From Gulosibacter chungangensis (GTDB lineage: Bacteria; Actinomycetota; Actinomycetes; Actinomycetales; Microbacteriaceae), in the NCBI RefSeq assembly GCF_008831155.1, contig NZ_WBKB01000010.1, forward strand, positions 61,536 through 125,535: 64,000 bases of DNA, in the 5' to 3' direction. A program made the position numbers and the translations under genes. Each line of letters starts with the position of its first letter. Position 1 is the first letter of the stretch. This document shows, piece by piece, positions 8,306 to 17,167 of this stretch. The notes below the pieces were generated by a model. The model did not search any database. It saw only the letters and a list, made by a program, of their open reading frames with translations, and was not told the DNA's origin.

Positions 8306-9037
8306 ATGAATGCTATGTACCCACGGAGTGTCCGTGCCCAGGCTGCTTCGACGAGCGCCTCACTGAATTTTGCTGCGGGAGACTACGAATTTGCGCACTG
8401 GTTGAGCAATATTGGGGCCGGTCCGCAATCGCTCTACGCTGGCGCATACTCCCTCGAAGCCAACGACGGCACCCGTCGACTCGCATACTGTCTCGACTTC
8501 AATAGTGACTTTGACACCGAGCGCAGCTATTCGGGCGGGCCGATAACCCGGGATGGTGTCACTTCCGCGAGCTGGATCGACGGTGCCGATGAGTTGGCTC
8601 GCGCCAAGACACACAATGCCATCACTTGGATTGCCCGCCACACCTTCCCCGCGGTCTCACTCGACGAACTCGCACGGGTCACCGACACTCCCGGCTTGAC
8701 CCGCGAGGAGGCCATTGCAGCCACTCAGACCGCGATTTGGACGCTCAGCAATGCTCTCGTCTTCGCCGGACTCGTCGATGCTGATTTTGTGTCGACGAAA
8801 CGGGTACTTCGCGTGATCGATTACTTCCTTGGCGCGCAGCAGTCGGCACAACTTGACCCCGCTGGCACCGTGACTGAGATCACTGCCGGTGCCATGGTAC
8901 GACTCAGTTCCGCGCAGCCACAGCAGGCGGAACAGCCGGAACCGTCGGGGTACTTCCTGGTGCTTTCGGGAATTGACCGGGAAGCGTCAACGACCTTCGC
9001 CTTCGACGACGACCTGCACAGCCAGGCGGTGGCCTAA
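8306..9037 (+). CDS. Thioester-domain (TQxA-type) protein without export or anchor signals
   Basis: The 243-residue product contains the thioester domain of Gram-positive adhesins. A cysteine lies in RRLAYCLDFNSDF (about residue 55) and a glutamine in AIAATQTAIWTLSNAL (about residue 145), the TQxA pair expected to form an internal Cys-Gln bond. Such domains normally follow a signal peptide and precede repeats and an LPxTG anchor. Here there is no hydrophobic leader (it starts MNAMYPRSVRAQAASTS) and no sorting signal, and the protein ends soon after the domain. It may be a remnant of a longer surface protein, or the leader may have been lost. The 299-bp gap before it is AT-richer than its surroundings, with no convincing promoter. 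The start (8306 or 8312) is uncertain. Confidence 0.6.
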   Translation: MNAMYPRSVRAQAASTSASLNFAAGDYEFAHWLSNIGAGPQSLYAGAYSLEANDGTRRLAYCLDFNSDFDTERSYSGGPITRDGVTSASWIDGADELARAKTHNAITWIARHTFPAVSLDELARVTDTPGLTREEAIAATQTAIWTLSNALVFAGLVDADFVSTKRVLRVIDYFLGAQQSAQLDPAGTVTEITAGAMVRLSSAQPQQAEQPEPSGYFLVLSGIDREASTTFAFDDDLHSQAVA

Positions 9038-9067
9038 CGCCCGCAATCCGTCCGGTTTGCCCGCGGA

Positions 9068-11881
9068 TTACAGCCCGTTCCCAATCACCGCGGAGAGCTC
9101 CGATCGTTTCGAGATCCGGAGCTTTTCGAGGGCGTTCGACATATGGAAAGCCACGGTGGCAACGCCAATATTCAGTTCGCGAGCGATTTCCTTATTGCGC
9201 CAGCCCCGGGCAGCGAGGGTTGCCACCTGTCGCTCACGGGGAGTCAGTGCCGCTACGAGCTCTTGACTCTCAGAAGTCGTCTCTTGTAGGCGGGCAACTG
9301 CGAGATCGGCAAAGGATTTCGCGCCGATCTTAGTGAAGGCTCTTCTTGCAAGTTCGAAGTGTTCTTGGACAACCTCTCTCGGTCCGCGAACCTGAGCGTA
9401 GGCGTTACCGAGCGCGAGGTGACAGCGCCCGATCGTGAACGGTGATTCGGCTTCCGCGGCGCTGTGCTCGAGGGTTTCGATGCCCACCTCGATGTCGCCA
9501 CCGGCAACCTGGAACACGCCACGTAACCACTCCAGCTCCAGAATCTGGCCGCCATTCACACGGTCTTGGATACTTTCAACTTCAGCCCAGATCTGGGTCG
9601 CCTCTTCGACACGGCCGAGGAGCGCGAGCAGTTCGATCCGCGCGACCCGCAAACGCAGCGAACGTGCAAAACGAGGCTCCGCGGCCGCCGCATCCAACAC
9701 CTGAAGTGCCTCCGGTACTCCCTGCCGCAATCGCGTAATGAGCGCCTCCGCAACTGGCATCATGTCCACCGCGAAGCCCGGGTAGTGGTACTGGTCCGAT
9801 TGTTTCGCGACGGTGAGGTAGCGTTCGGCTTCCTCCAGCCGCCCGCTGACCGCAAGGATCCACGCGTAGAACGCGGGAACGGTGATGCGCGTCGGCATGT
9901 CGAAGCCTTCGAAGGCCCGGTAGAACGCGCTGTCGAGGAAGTCCCGCATCCCACCGAAATCGCCGCGCACGTATCGGACATGCAGATCGAGCGCATCCAA
10001 CTGTCCGCCCATATTCGTGGAATGCGCGAGATACGGTTCACGTCGCCGGGCTTCCTGAACAAAAGCGGCGGTGTCTTCACACCGCCCGAGCCCCGCCAGC
10101 ACCAGCGACGCGGAAGTCATCGCATCCACGGCATCGGGAGACTCGTCAGGCAACTGCGCGGCACGTTCCGCAAGTCCGCGCGCCTTCGGCACCGCATCGG
10201 TAATTTGCCCGGCAGACGCGCCAATCGCGAAGGCCAGTGACTCGGTGAACAGCAACCGCTGTTCGGCGTGCATCCACTGCAACTCGGGGTTCTCGGGTCG
10301 TTTGCCGCTGAGCTCACCATAGCGAGCCCGCACAGCCGCGAGCGCGTCGGGGATGCCAGGCGAACCAGTTTGCAGCGCCGCGACGAGGTCCAGACGCGCA
10401 ATTTCGGCCTGCATGAACTCGTGATCGATATCCTGCGGGGGCACTGCCAAGTATTCAAGTCGCACATCCCGCCCATCGGTGCGGCCGTGCGCCTTCACGG
10501 TTCGAAGCCAGGTGTAGATGAACCCGAACTCCAGGTCGCTTGCCGCGAACTTGGCGAAGTCGCTGATCCGCTCTTGGAATTGCAGCGGCGAGGCCTGCCG
10601 CAAGAAAACGTGACCGAACTTCAATAGCAGTTGCCGGTAACCAACCTGTGAGCTGGCGTTTTCGCTTGCGCGATCCACCGCCACATCGAGAAGCTCCAAG
10701 GCTTCGACCGCGTCGCCGGCGGCCTCAAGCTCTGTGGCAGTTTCGATAATTCTCGAGGCCGTGTGCTCATCGATTTCTTGCGCCGCGAGCACCGAGTGGA
10801 TGCGCGACTCGTTCCCGTAGGTGAGGTCGGATAACGCCGCGTGGATCACGCGCAGACGGTCGCAGCCGGTGCGTTGCAGAATATCCGGGGCGCTGAGCGG
10901 GTCGTAGAGGTGCAGCATTCCCGTGAGTGAATTGGTCACTACAGTGACGCCATCAACCGCCGACTCCATCGAAAATGCGGTTCCGGCACGGTTGGCAACC
11001 AGTTTCAAGGTTTGCAGCGACACCCCGTCCGGTTGCAGCGCGCATACCTCCGCCGCGAGCCGGGTCATTTCGGAAAGTTCATCCAGGTGCAGTTCGGGAG
11101 TTCCCGGCATCCGAGCCGAGGTAACCGAGGGTAGCGCCCGGATATCAGCGAGATCAGCAAGATACTCATCGCTGATGCTGTCGAGGTAGGCCACGATGGC
11201 GTCATACCGACCCCCGGTCAGCCGACGCACCCGCTCCCCCTCACGGAGTGCGACCCCGCTGCCGGCCCGCTGACTCACATAGGTCATGATCTCGGCGGCT
11301 GAAAATTCCGGTAACACCACCAGGTGGGCGTGCGGTTCGGTGTACACCACCTGCCGCAATTCGTCCCCTAAATCAACCGGCTGGGCGAGTGAGTCACCGA
11401 GTACGAAGTTCGCGCCGCGTGCGGTGGCCCGCATGACGATATAGCGGAAGACAATCGAGCTGAGGCTATCGCAGTGCTCGAGGTGATCGAACACCATCAA
11501 GAGCACTCGGTCATCGGCTTCGAAGTGCGCGTCGAGAGCTTGCAGCACTCGCTGCCCCAAATCGATCGGATCGTGATCGGGTGTGAGGTCGGGCAGCAGA
11601 TGCCGCAGTCCCTCCATTTTGAGGCAGACCCGTTCGAGCGCCGAGTACGGTACCTCGCGTTCCCAGGGCACCAGCCCAACGAAGTATTCCAACCATTCGT
11701 GTTCGCGGGCGTACTCAAGCGCCTTCTGCAGGACACGATCCACACCCGAGCCCGGCATCCCGCGGAAGGTGATGAGAGTGCCCTGTTCCGGCATCGTTTG
11801 GCCGAGCACGTCGACAAGCGTTCGCTCGGCAATCTGCACGGGCGTGAGCAGCGGCGCGGGACGAATCACGAAATCACGCAT
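9068..11881 (-). CDS. Large LuxR-family (LAL-like) transcriptional regulator
   Basis: A 937-residue protein with a C-terminal LuxR helix-turn-helix in its last 65 residues (LTPRERQVATLAARGWRNKE, then GVATVAFHMSNALEKL). The N-terminus is a STAND/AAA-like ATPase region, and the middle (about 400-850) is helical and TPR-like with repeated A/L/E-rich segments. The P-loop position reads FRGMPGSGVDRVL, so the invariant Lys is replaced by Val. A Walker B-like strand is present (VLLMVFDHLEHCD). It may bind ATP poorly or not at all. Large LuxR proteins of this layout respond to sugars, lipids or surface signals. It converges with the thioester-domain gene, 30 bp apart, but no target is visible. The start ATG 11881 matches the usual N-terminus before the ATPase. 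Confidence 0.82.
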   Translation of the reverse strand: MRDFVIRPAPLLTPVQIAERTLVDVLGQTMPEQGTLITFRGMPGSGVDRVLQKALEYAREHEWLEYFVGLVPWEREVPYSALERVCLKMEGLRHLLPDLTPDHDPIDLGQRVLQALDAHFEADDRVLLMVFDHLEHCDSLSSIVFRYIVMRATARGANFVLGDSLAQPVDLGDELRQVVYTEPHAHLVVLPEFSAAEIMTYVSQRAGSGVALREGERVRRLTGGRYDAIVAYLDSISDEYLADLADIRALPSVTSARMPGTPELHLDELSEMTRLAAEVCALQPDGVSLQTLKLVANRAGTAFSMESAVDGVTVVTNSLTGMLHLYDPLSAPDILQRTGCDRLRVIHAALSDLTYGNESRIHSVLAAQEIDEHTASRIIETATELEAAGDAVEALELLDVAVDRASENASSQVGYRQLLLKFGHVFLRQASPLQFQERISDFAKFAASDLEFGFIYTWLRTVKAHGRTDGRDVRLEYLAVPPQDIDHEFMQAEIARLDLVAALQTGSPGIPDALAAVRARYGELSGKRPENPELQWMHAEQRLLFTESLAFAIGASAGQITDAVPKARGLAERAAQLPDESPDAVDAMTSASLVLAGLGRCEDTAAFVQEARRREPYLAHSTNMGGQLDALDLHVRYVRGDFGGMRDFLDSAFYRAFEGFDMPTRITVPAFYAWILAVSGRLEEAERYLTVAKQSDQYHYPGFAVDMMPVAEALITRLRQGVPEALQVLDAAAAEPRFARSLRLRVARIELLALLGRVEEATQIWAEVESIQDRVNGGQILELEWLRGVFQVAGGDIEVGIETLEHSAAEAESPFTIGRCHLALGNAYAQVRGPREVVQEHFELARRAFTKIGAKSFADLAVARLQETTSESQELVAALTPRERQVATLAARGWRNKEIARELNIGVATVAFHMSNALEKLRISKRSELSAVIGNGL

Positions 11882-11922
11882 TTACGCTGCACCCTCACTG
11901 ACTGTTAGTACTGTGCCGTCAC

Positions 11923-11982
11923 AGTTTGTCGCCGCTTGCTCCAAGTTTAGGGAGTTTGTCGCCGCTTGCTCCAAGTTTAGGG
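11923..11982. repeat. Two tandem 30-bp direct repeats
   Basis: Two identical 30-bp copies (11923-11952 and 11953-11982) begin AGTTTGTCGCC and end CAAGTTTAGGG, abutting without spacer. They lie in the 135-bp gap between the 5' end of the LuxR-type gene and the 3' end of the crotonase-family gene, so they sit upstream of the regulator and may be part of its promoter, or a recent slippage duplication. Confidence 0.9.
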
Positions 11983-12016
11983 CTCGGAGGCCTAATTCCT
12001 ACTGTAGGCATAATTT

Positions 12017-13081
12017 TCAGACCCAGTTCAACATAGGACCGGAACTGGGTGCAAATAATCCGGCCACTGCATCATCATCGACCGCTTGCCACTGCGGGTT
12101 TCGATCCTTGTCTATCACCTGGGCCCGAACGCCCTCAAGGAAGTCGGGCGCCACGCACAGTTGCATTCCCACCCGGTACTCGAGCGAGATCGCCTCCCGG
12201 AGGTGCTGCGCCTGCCGGTTTCGGCGAATGATTTCGAGCGTCGCCGCAAGCGATGTCGGTGAGGATGCGCGGATCGACTTGGCGGCGTCGACAGCGGTGG
12301 GATGCGTGGGCGCGAATTCCTCGAGGCGGGCAAGGATTTCCGGCACCGTCGCCGCGGCATAGACCTCATCAAGCCACGCACGGTCTTGCAGGAGGATGGA
12401 TTCCGGGGCCGGTTGTGCGAGTTCGGCGAGGAGCTCCGCCACCGCTTCTTCGGCCAGCCGCGAGACAAATTCCGGGATCCGCTCCGAGGGCAAAAAGTGA
12501 TCGGCAAATCCCGTGGCGATCGCGTCCCCGGCTGAAAGTCGCGCGCCGGTGAGGCCCGCGTGCAGACCGGTCTCGCCGGGCATCCGTCCCAGCAGCCAGG
12601 TGCCGCCGACATCCGGAATAAATCCGATCGCGGTTTCCGGCATCGCGATTTGGGTACGTTCGGTGACCACGCGGTAGCCGCGGCTGTGCGCCGAAAGCCC
12701 CACCCCGCCGCCGAAGGTGTACCCGTCCATGAGCGCAATATAGGGGGTGCGGAGCTCGGATGTTGCCACGTCCAGGCGATACTCATCGGCAAAGAACGAA
12801 GCGGCGTTGCGCCCGCCGGTGTCGAGCACATCGGCGCGGATCTCGATAATGTCACCACCCGCGCAGAGCCCGCGCTCCCCCGCACCGATCAGCAGAATCT
12901 GTGCGATGTCTGGGTCGGCATCCCAGTGGGCAAGCTGGGCCGCGATTTCCCGAATCATCGCGTGGCTGAGCGAGTTGAGCTGCCGCGGCCGGTTGAGCGT
13001 GATCACTCCGAGACGGCCACCGGGACCGCGCCGTTCGAAGAGGACCTGACCGGATTGGGCTGTACCTGTGTCGTCACTCAT
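12017..13081 (-). CDS. 3-hydroxyisobutyryl-CoA hydrolase-like crotonase family protein
   Basis: A 354-residue crotonase-fold enzyme, longer than simple enoyl-CoA hydratases and with the C-terminal extension typical of 3-hydroxyisobutyryl-CoA hydrolase, which acts in valine breakdown. Motifs are LGVITLNRPRQLNSL, the oxyanion-hole segment GLCAGGDI, then DGYTFGGGVGLSAHSRG and the catalytic Glu region MPETAIGFIPDVGGTW. Its start is 23 bp downstream of the cydC stop, on the same strand, so it may be co-transcribed with cydDC, but no metabolic link is obvious. No other valine-pathway gene is in the window. An enoyl-CoA hydratase role is the alternative. Confidence 0.85.
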   Translation of the reverse strand: MSDDTGTAQSGQVLFERRGPGGRLGVITLNRPRQLNSLSHAMIREIAAQLAHWDADPDIAQILLIGAGERGLCAGGDIIEIRADVLDTGGRNAASFFADEYRLDVATSELRTPYIALMDGYTFGGGVGLSAHSRGYRVVTERTQIAMPETAIGFIPDVGGTWLLGRMPGETGLHAGLTGARLSAGDAIATGFADHFLPSERIPEFVSRLAEEAVAELLAELAQPAPESILLQDRAWLDEVYAAATVPEILARLEEFAPTHPTAVDAAKSIRASSPTSLAATLEIIRRNRQAQHLREAISLEYRVGMQLCVAPDFLEGVRAQVIDKDRNPQWQAVDDDAVAGLFAPSSGPMLNWV

Positions 13082-13104
13082 GGCACGAGGATACGTGAGC
13101 GCCG

Positions 13105-14835
13105 CTATGCTCCCGCGTCGAGCAGTTTCCGAAAGGCCCCGTCACCGGCGCTGAGCTCATGCCAGTTGCCGGATTCGACGATGCGGCCACGTTCCATGAC
13201 GTGGATGCGGTCAGCCTCTCGCAGTGTCTCGAGGCGGTGCGCGATCACCACCATGGTGATTCCAAGGGTGCGCAGCGAGGTCATCAGTCGCGCTTGGGTC
13301 AGCGGATCCTGGTGGCTCGTGGCTTCATCGAGGACGAGCACGCATCCGGCTAGTCCGCCCGGCGCACGGCGGCCCCGCAGCAGCGTGCGGGCGAGCGCGA
13401 GCCGCTGCCGCTGCCCACCGCTGAGGCGTTCGCCACGGCGACCCAGCGCATCCGTAAGCCCGCGGTCGAGCGCGACGAGATCGAGGAGCATCTGCAGTTC
13501 CGAATCTTCCGCGTCCGGAGCCGCTAGCCGCAAGTTTTCGGCCACGGATGCATCCAGCAGGAACGGGGTCTGATCGGCCACGATTACGCGCTGCGCTACC
13601 GCCGTCGAGCCGAGTGCGGGAAGCGGCACATCCGCAACGCGAATCTCGCCGGCTTGCACGTCGAAGTGCCGCTGCAGCAGGCGCGCGAGGGTGGATTTCC
13701 CCGAACCGCTCGCCCCGGCGATGCCGATCATCGCGCCGCTTGGTACGTCGAGGCTGAGGCCGTCAATCACCGGTTCGCTGCGCCCCGGGTAGGTGAAGCT
13801 GACGTTGTCAACCGCGAGCGCCGGTACCGAGACGCGGGCCGCAGTGAGCCGATCCGGCTCACGCGAGGATTCGGGCTCGGTCACCACCGGTTTGCCGGAC
13901 GCCAGTTCGCGGATGCGGCGGGTGGCTTCGAGCCCCGCGGGGAGGGACCCCGCGAGCCGTTCGACGGTGTCGAGGGATGCTGCGGTGCCGGCCACGAGTG
14001 CGGCCGCGGCTAAGCCTCCCGGGAGGTTTGCGCCGCTTGCGAGCGCGGTCAGGAGTACCAGCAGCGTGCCGACCCAGATGCGGAGCGAGTTCACGCCGCT
14101 GCGGATGCCGGCGCGACGGCCGAGTGTGAGGAGGGCCGTCGCGAGCTGCCGGTCGGCTTGCCGTGCCCGCTCGAGCCGTGCCGCCACCGCTTCGGCGGCG
14201 ATGATTTCTTCTCGCAGTCGTACCGAGTCGGCCACGAACTGCGCGGTGTCGGACCGTAAATGGGCGACCTGGCGGGCCGATTCGGCACCGCGTTTTACTC
14301 CCGTGATCGGCACGATAATGCCGACCAGCAGCACCAGTGCGAGTACGAGTGCGGGCAGCGGCCCGGCCATGATTCGCGCGGTAACGAACGCCCCAATCGG
14401 AATCAGCACCGCGGTGATCGCGGGGGCGATCGTGTGGGCAAAAAAGACCTCAACCCGGTCGACGTCGCGTACTGCCGTGGATTGGATGCGCGCTGCACCG
14501 GCGCCGTCGGTCACGGCGGGTGCCTGCGGAATCAGCCGGTCGATCAGCCACACTCGCATCTCTCCCATCAAGCTGAACGCGGCGAGGTGGCCATAAAGCT
14601 GTTCGATATAACGCAGCCCCGCTTTTGCGGCCGTGATGACCACGAAAATCGCCGCGATCAGCACCACAAAGCCGGCGCCTGCTGCAGCACCGGTCGCGAA
14701 CATCCCGATCGCCCAGGCGGGAAGTGCGAACTGGGCCGCGCCGAGGATGTGCCCGACCAACCGCGCGAGCACCGAGAGGCTGAGGCGTTTGGTGGCCGGG
14801 CGGGCGAAGGCGAGGAGCCAGAGGATGTGCTTCAT
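13105..14835 (-). CDS. cydC: Thiol reductant ABC exporter subunit CydC
   Basis: A 576-residue half-transporter with six transmembrane helices (about residues 15-310) and an ABC ATPase. The ATPase has Walker A IGIAGASGSGKSTLARLL, signature ERLSGGQRQRLALARTLL, and Walker B CVLVLDEATSHQD. CydC pairs with CydD to export cysteine and glutathione-type thiols to the outer face of the membrane, which is needed for cytochrome bd assembly. The gene overlaps cydD by 4 bp (14832-14835), fixing the start. cydAB is not in the window. The ATPase signature and the partner make the call secure; strict CydC versus another heterodimeric exporter rests on the pairing. Confidence 0.85.
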   Translation of the reverse strand: MKHILWLLAFARPATKRLSLSVLARLVGHILGAAQFALPAWAIGMFATGAAAGAGFVVLIAAIFVVITAAKAGLRYIEQLYGHLAAFSLMGEMRVWLIDRLIPQAPAVTDGAGAARIQSTAVRDVDRVEVFFAHTIAPAITAVLIPIGAFVTARIMAGPLPALVLALVLLVGIIVPITGVKRGAESARQVAHLRSDTAQFVADSVRLREEIIAAEAVAARLERARQADRQLATALLTLGRRAGIRSGVNSLRIWVGTLLVLLTALASGANLPGGLAAAALVAGTAASLDTVERLAGSLPAGLEATRRIRELASGKPVVTEPESSREPDRLTAARVSVPALAVDNVSFTYPGRSEPVIDGLSLDVPSGAMIGIAGASGSGKSTLARLLQRHFDVQAGEIRVADVPLPALGSTAVAQRVIVADQTPFLLDASVAENLRLAAPDAEDSELQMLLDLVALDRGLTDALGRRGERLSGGQRQRLALARTLLRGRRAPGGLAGCVLVLDEATSHQDPLTQARLMTSLRTLGITMVVIAHRLETLREADRIHVMERGRIVESGNWHELSAGDGAFRKLLDAGA

Positions 14836-16877
14836 CGGTCGCCTTCCTCGTCTTGAGGGCTGTCTTGGGCCGTACCCTCCGTTGTCTGTCTGCTTGTGTT
14901 CTGCGGTGCGTCTTGCGCTGCGCTTTGCGGGGCGTCTTGCGCTGCGCTTTGCGGGGCATCTTCAGACCTGCGCAGCGGTACCTCTTTTGCGGTGCCCTGC
15001 GGGGCGTCTTGGGCAAGCGCGGTCGCGTAGTAGCCGTCCTTGGCGCGAAGCTCGTCCGGTGTGCCGGTTGCGATCACCCGCCCATGACTGACCACCGCAA
15101 CAAGGTCGACGTCGAGCGTGGTGTCGAGCCGGTGCGCGATTTGCAGGACCGTCCTGCCCGCGGTGATTTCGGCGAGGCTTTCGCGCACGAGCGCTTCGGT
15201 GCGGCGATCGAGATCGGCGGTAGGTTCGTCGAGCAGCAGCACTGGACGTTCCCGAAGGAAGGCTCTCGCGATTGCGACTCGGCGTCGTTGACCACCCGAT
15301 AGGAAGGTGCCTCGATCGCCGACCTGCGCGTCCAGCTTGCCGGGCATCGCCTGTACTTCCTCGAGCAAGTGAGCACGCACGAGTGCCTCGCTCAGGTCGT
15401 CCTCGCTCGCGTCATCCGCTACGAGTCGCAGGTTGTCGGCCACCGTGGTGGAGAGGATGCCCGGCTGCTGCGCGACGCTCGTCACGAGGCTACGCAATTC
15501 AGCCGAGCTTGCCGGCTTCCCGTTCACGAGAATTTCGCCCTCGACGGTGGCGCCGGTTTGGCTGCCGGTCAGTCCCGCGATGGCGCGCATCAGCGTGGTT
15601 TTTCCCGCGCCGGATGGGCCCACGAGTGCGACGCGCGCACCGGCGGGGATGCGCAGGTTCACCTCGCGCAGGATCCGGTTGCCGCGAATCGTGACCGAGA
15701 GGTTTCGCAACTCGATGTCGACCGGCTGATTGGGTGGCTGGCGATCAGTGGTTGGAGCATCGGGCTCTACACGAGTGTCCGCCACGAGTGTTTCAAGCTG
15801 GTCACGGCGAGTGCGGCCCGCGATGCCCACGTAAAAGGTTCGCCCCACACGGTCAATCGGTTCATAGAGGAGCACCGTCAGCAGCAGCGCGGCAAACGCG
15901 GCACCCGCGCTGAGGCTGCCGCCGGCCAGGCCTGCGAGCACGAGGATGACCGCGGCCCCACTCATGAGGAGCCCGAAGACGCCGTCGTTCACGATGATCA
16001 TCAGCTGGTTCCGGCCCAAGAGCGTGCCGAGTTCGCGCATCGCGGCTCGCGCTGCCTCGGCAAAGCGGTCTCGGGCGGCCGGCGCGGCGCCGAGCACTTT
16101 CATGGTCCCGATGCCCTCGAGCATTTCGAGATACTGATCCGCGGCGGCCGTTTCCTTGCGCCGGTATTCGTGATTCGGTTTGCGCAACCACTTGCCCACG
16201 TACACGATCACGACCGGCACGAGCGCCACAAAGACGGTCAAAATGATCGCGCTGACGAGGTCGATAAAGACGGCCCAGACCACCAGCACGAACAGCGGCG
16301 CGGTGAAGGATGCGAGGGTCGGCCCGAGGAAGCTCGCGCGGTAGTTCGCGGTTTTTTCGACGCCGGTGGTCGCGGCATCGACGAGGGCACCTTCGCCGGA
16401 TGCGCTGGCCGGCTGGCCGTGGCCGTGACCGTGGCCGTGGCCGCCGGGTTTCGCATGGCCTCCGCGCCCGCCGGGCTTAGCGTGGCCCGCTTGGCTAGCA
16501 GACTTCGAATGGTCCGGGTGACCCGCAGGCTCTGCCCGGAGCTCGTGACCGCTGGACGTTGGCGCCTTGCCGCCGCTGCCGCTGCCGCTGCCGCCAAGAA
16601 TCGCGCGTCGCAGCACTCGCTGTCGCCAAGATATTTCTTCTTCACCTTGGAGACGACCCGGCAGGGTTTCAGCCGCGAGCCCCGCAAGTGAACCGATTAT
16701 CGCTGCGGCCACCGTCAGCAAGGCTGGGGCGAGCCAGGCTTCCGAGGTGAGCCATGCATCCAAGGTCGCGCCGATGCCGACCGCGGCCAGCGCGAGCAGC
16801 ACTGTGCGCGCCCAACCCAGGGCGATGGCGAACCAGGCTCCACGCGGCGAATCTACCAGCGCCTCACGAATCCACAT
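14832..16877 (-). CDS. cydD: Thiol reductant ABC exporter subunit CydD with a His/Gly-rich insertion
   Basis: This 681-residue partner of CydC is longer than usual for the family. After two N-terminal helices it carries a Gly/Ser/His-rich hydrophilic insertion (about residues 93-160) with about nine histidines, including GGHGHGHGHGQ, before the remaining helices. The ATPase has Walker A VALVGPSGAGKTTLMRAI, signature FLSGGQRRRVAIARA and Walker B PVLLLDEPTADLD. The C-terminal tail (about 630-681) is built from repeats of the type DAPQSAAQ. The insertion could bind metal or be a disordered linker. The start ATG 16877 opens a hydrophobic protein. Upstream (16878-17167) is a 290-bp gap with palindromic repeats; no clear promoter was found. 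Confidence 0.85.
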   Translation of the reverse strand: MWIREALVDSPRGAWFAIALGWARTVLLALAAVGIGATLDAWLTSEAWLAPALLTVAAAIIGSLAGLAAETLPGRLQGEEEISWRQRVLRRAILGGSGSGSGGKAPTSSGHELRAEPAGHPDHSKSASQAGHAKPGGRGGHAKPGGHGHGHGHGQPASASGEGALVDAATTGVEKTANYRASFLGPTLASFTAPLFVLVVWAVFIDLVSAIILTVFVALVPVVIVYVGKWLRKPNHEYRRKETAAADQYLEMLEGIGTMKVLGAAPAARDRFAEAARAAMRELGTLLGRNQLMIIVNDGVFGLLMSGAAVILVLAGLAGGSLSAGAAFAALLLTVLLYEPIDRVGRTFYVGIAGRTRRDQLETLVADTRVEPDAPTTDRQPPNQPVDIELRNLSVTIRGNRILREVNLRIPAGARVALVGPSGAGKTTLMRAIAGLTGSQTGATVEGEILVNGKPASSAELRSLVTSVAQQPGILSTTVADNLRLVADDASEDDLSEALVRAHLLEEVQAMPGKLDAQVGDRGTFLSGGQRRRVAIARAFLRERPVLLLDEPTADLDRRTEALVRESLAEITAGRTVLQIAHRLDTTLDVDLVAVVSHGRVIATGTPDELRAKDGYYATALAQDAPQGTAKEVPLRRSEDAPQSAAQDAPQSAAQDAPQNTSRQTTEGTAQDSPQDEEGDR

Positions 16878-16974
16878 TGCTGCAAGTTTAGCCGCGCCCG
16901 CCTGCGCGCAGCTGCTAGAGCTATTGCGCTCTGGTCACCCTCACCGCCACGCCGCCACGCCGCCGCGCTCCTGA

Positions 16975-17038
16975 GATACCACCGAAAATCTAGTCGACTA
17001 CTTTCCTGAAAGTGGCCGACTAGATTCTCGGTGGTATT
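16975..17038. repeat. 64-bp palindromic element, copy A
   Basis: Ends GATACCACCGA...TCTCGGTGGTATT and centre ACTTTC-CT-GAAAGT. Arms pair along nearly the whole 64 bp with a few mismatches. It is one of five elements of identical length in the window (others at 22819, 22915, 38853, 42988). It lies between the 5' end of cydD and the 3' end of fruA. There is no T-run, so it is not a typical intrinsic terminator. Confidence 0.85.
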
Positions 17039-17056
17039 CGGGAATCATGGGCCCGC

Positions 17057-17090
17057 AATCTCGGTGGCTAACTGCATTCTCGGTGGTATT
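17057..17090. repeat. Loose right-end fragments of the 64-bp element
   Basis: Two partial copies of the element's right end follow copy A: AATCTCGGTGGCTA (17057-17070) and CATTCTCGGTGGTATT (17075-17090), both in the same orientation and without left arms. They look like truncated or decayed copies. Confidence 0.65.
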
Positions 17091-17167
17091 CCGAGACAGC
17101 CAACAGAGGCAGCCTGTAAGCGGCGGCAGCGATAGCGACTAGGCGGCAGCAGCAGCTGTCGCGGATG

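Noticed and set aside
9040..9070. AATCCG...CGGATT hairpin between the thioester-domain gene and the LuxR-type gene
   Set aside because: Only 6-bp arms with a 13-nt loop and no T-run; too weak to call a terminator.
12560..13573. Plus-strand frame across the crotonase-family and cydC genes
   Set aside because: It spans two real minus-strand genes and shows no domain.
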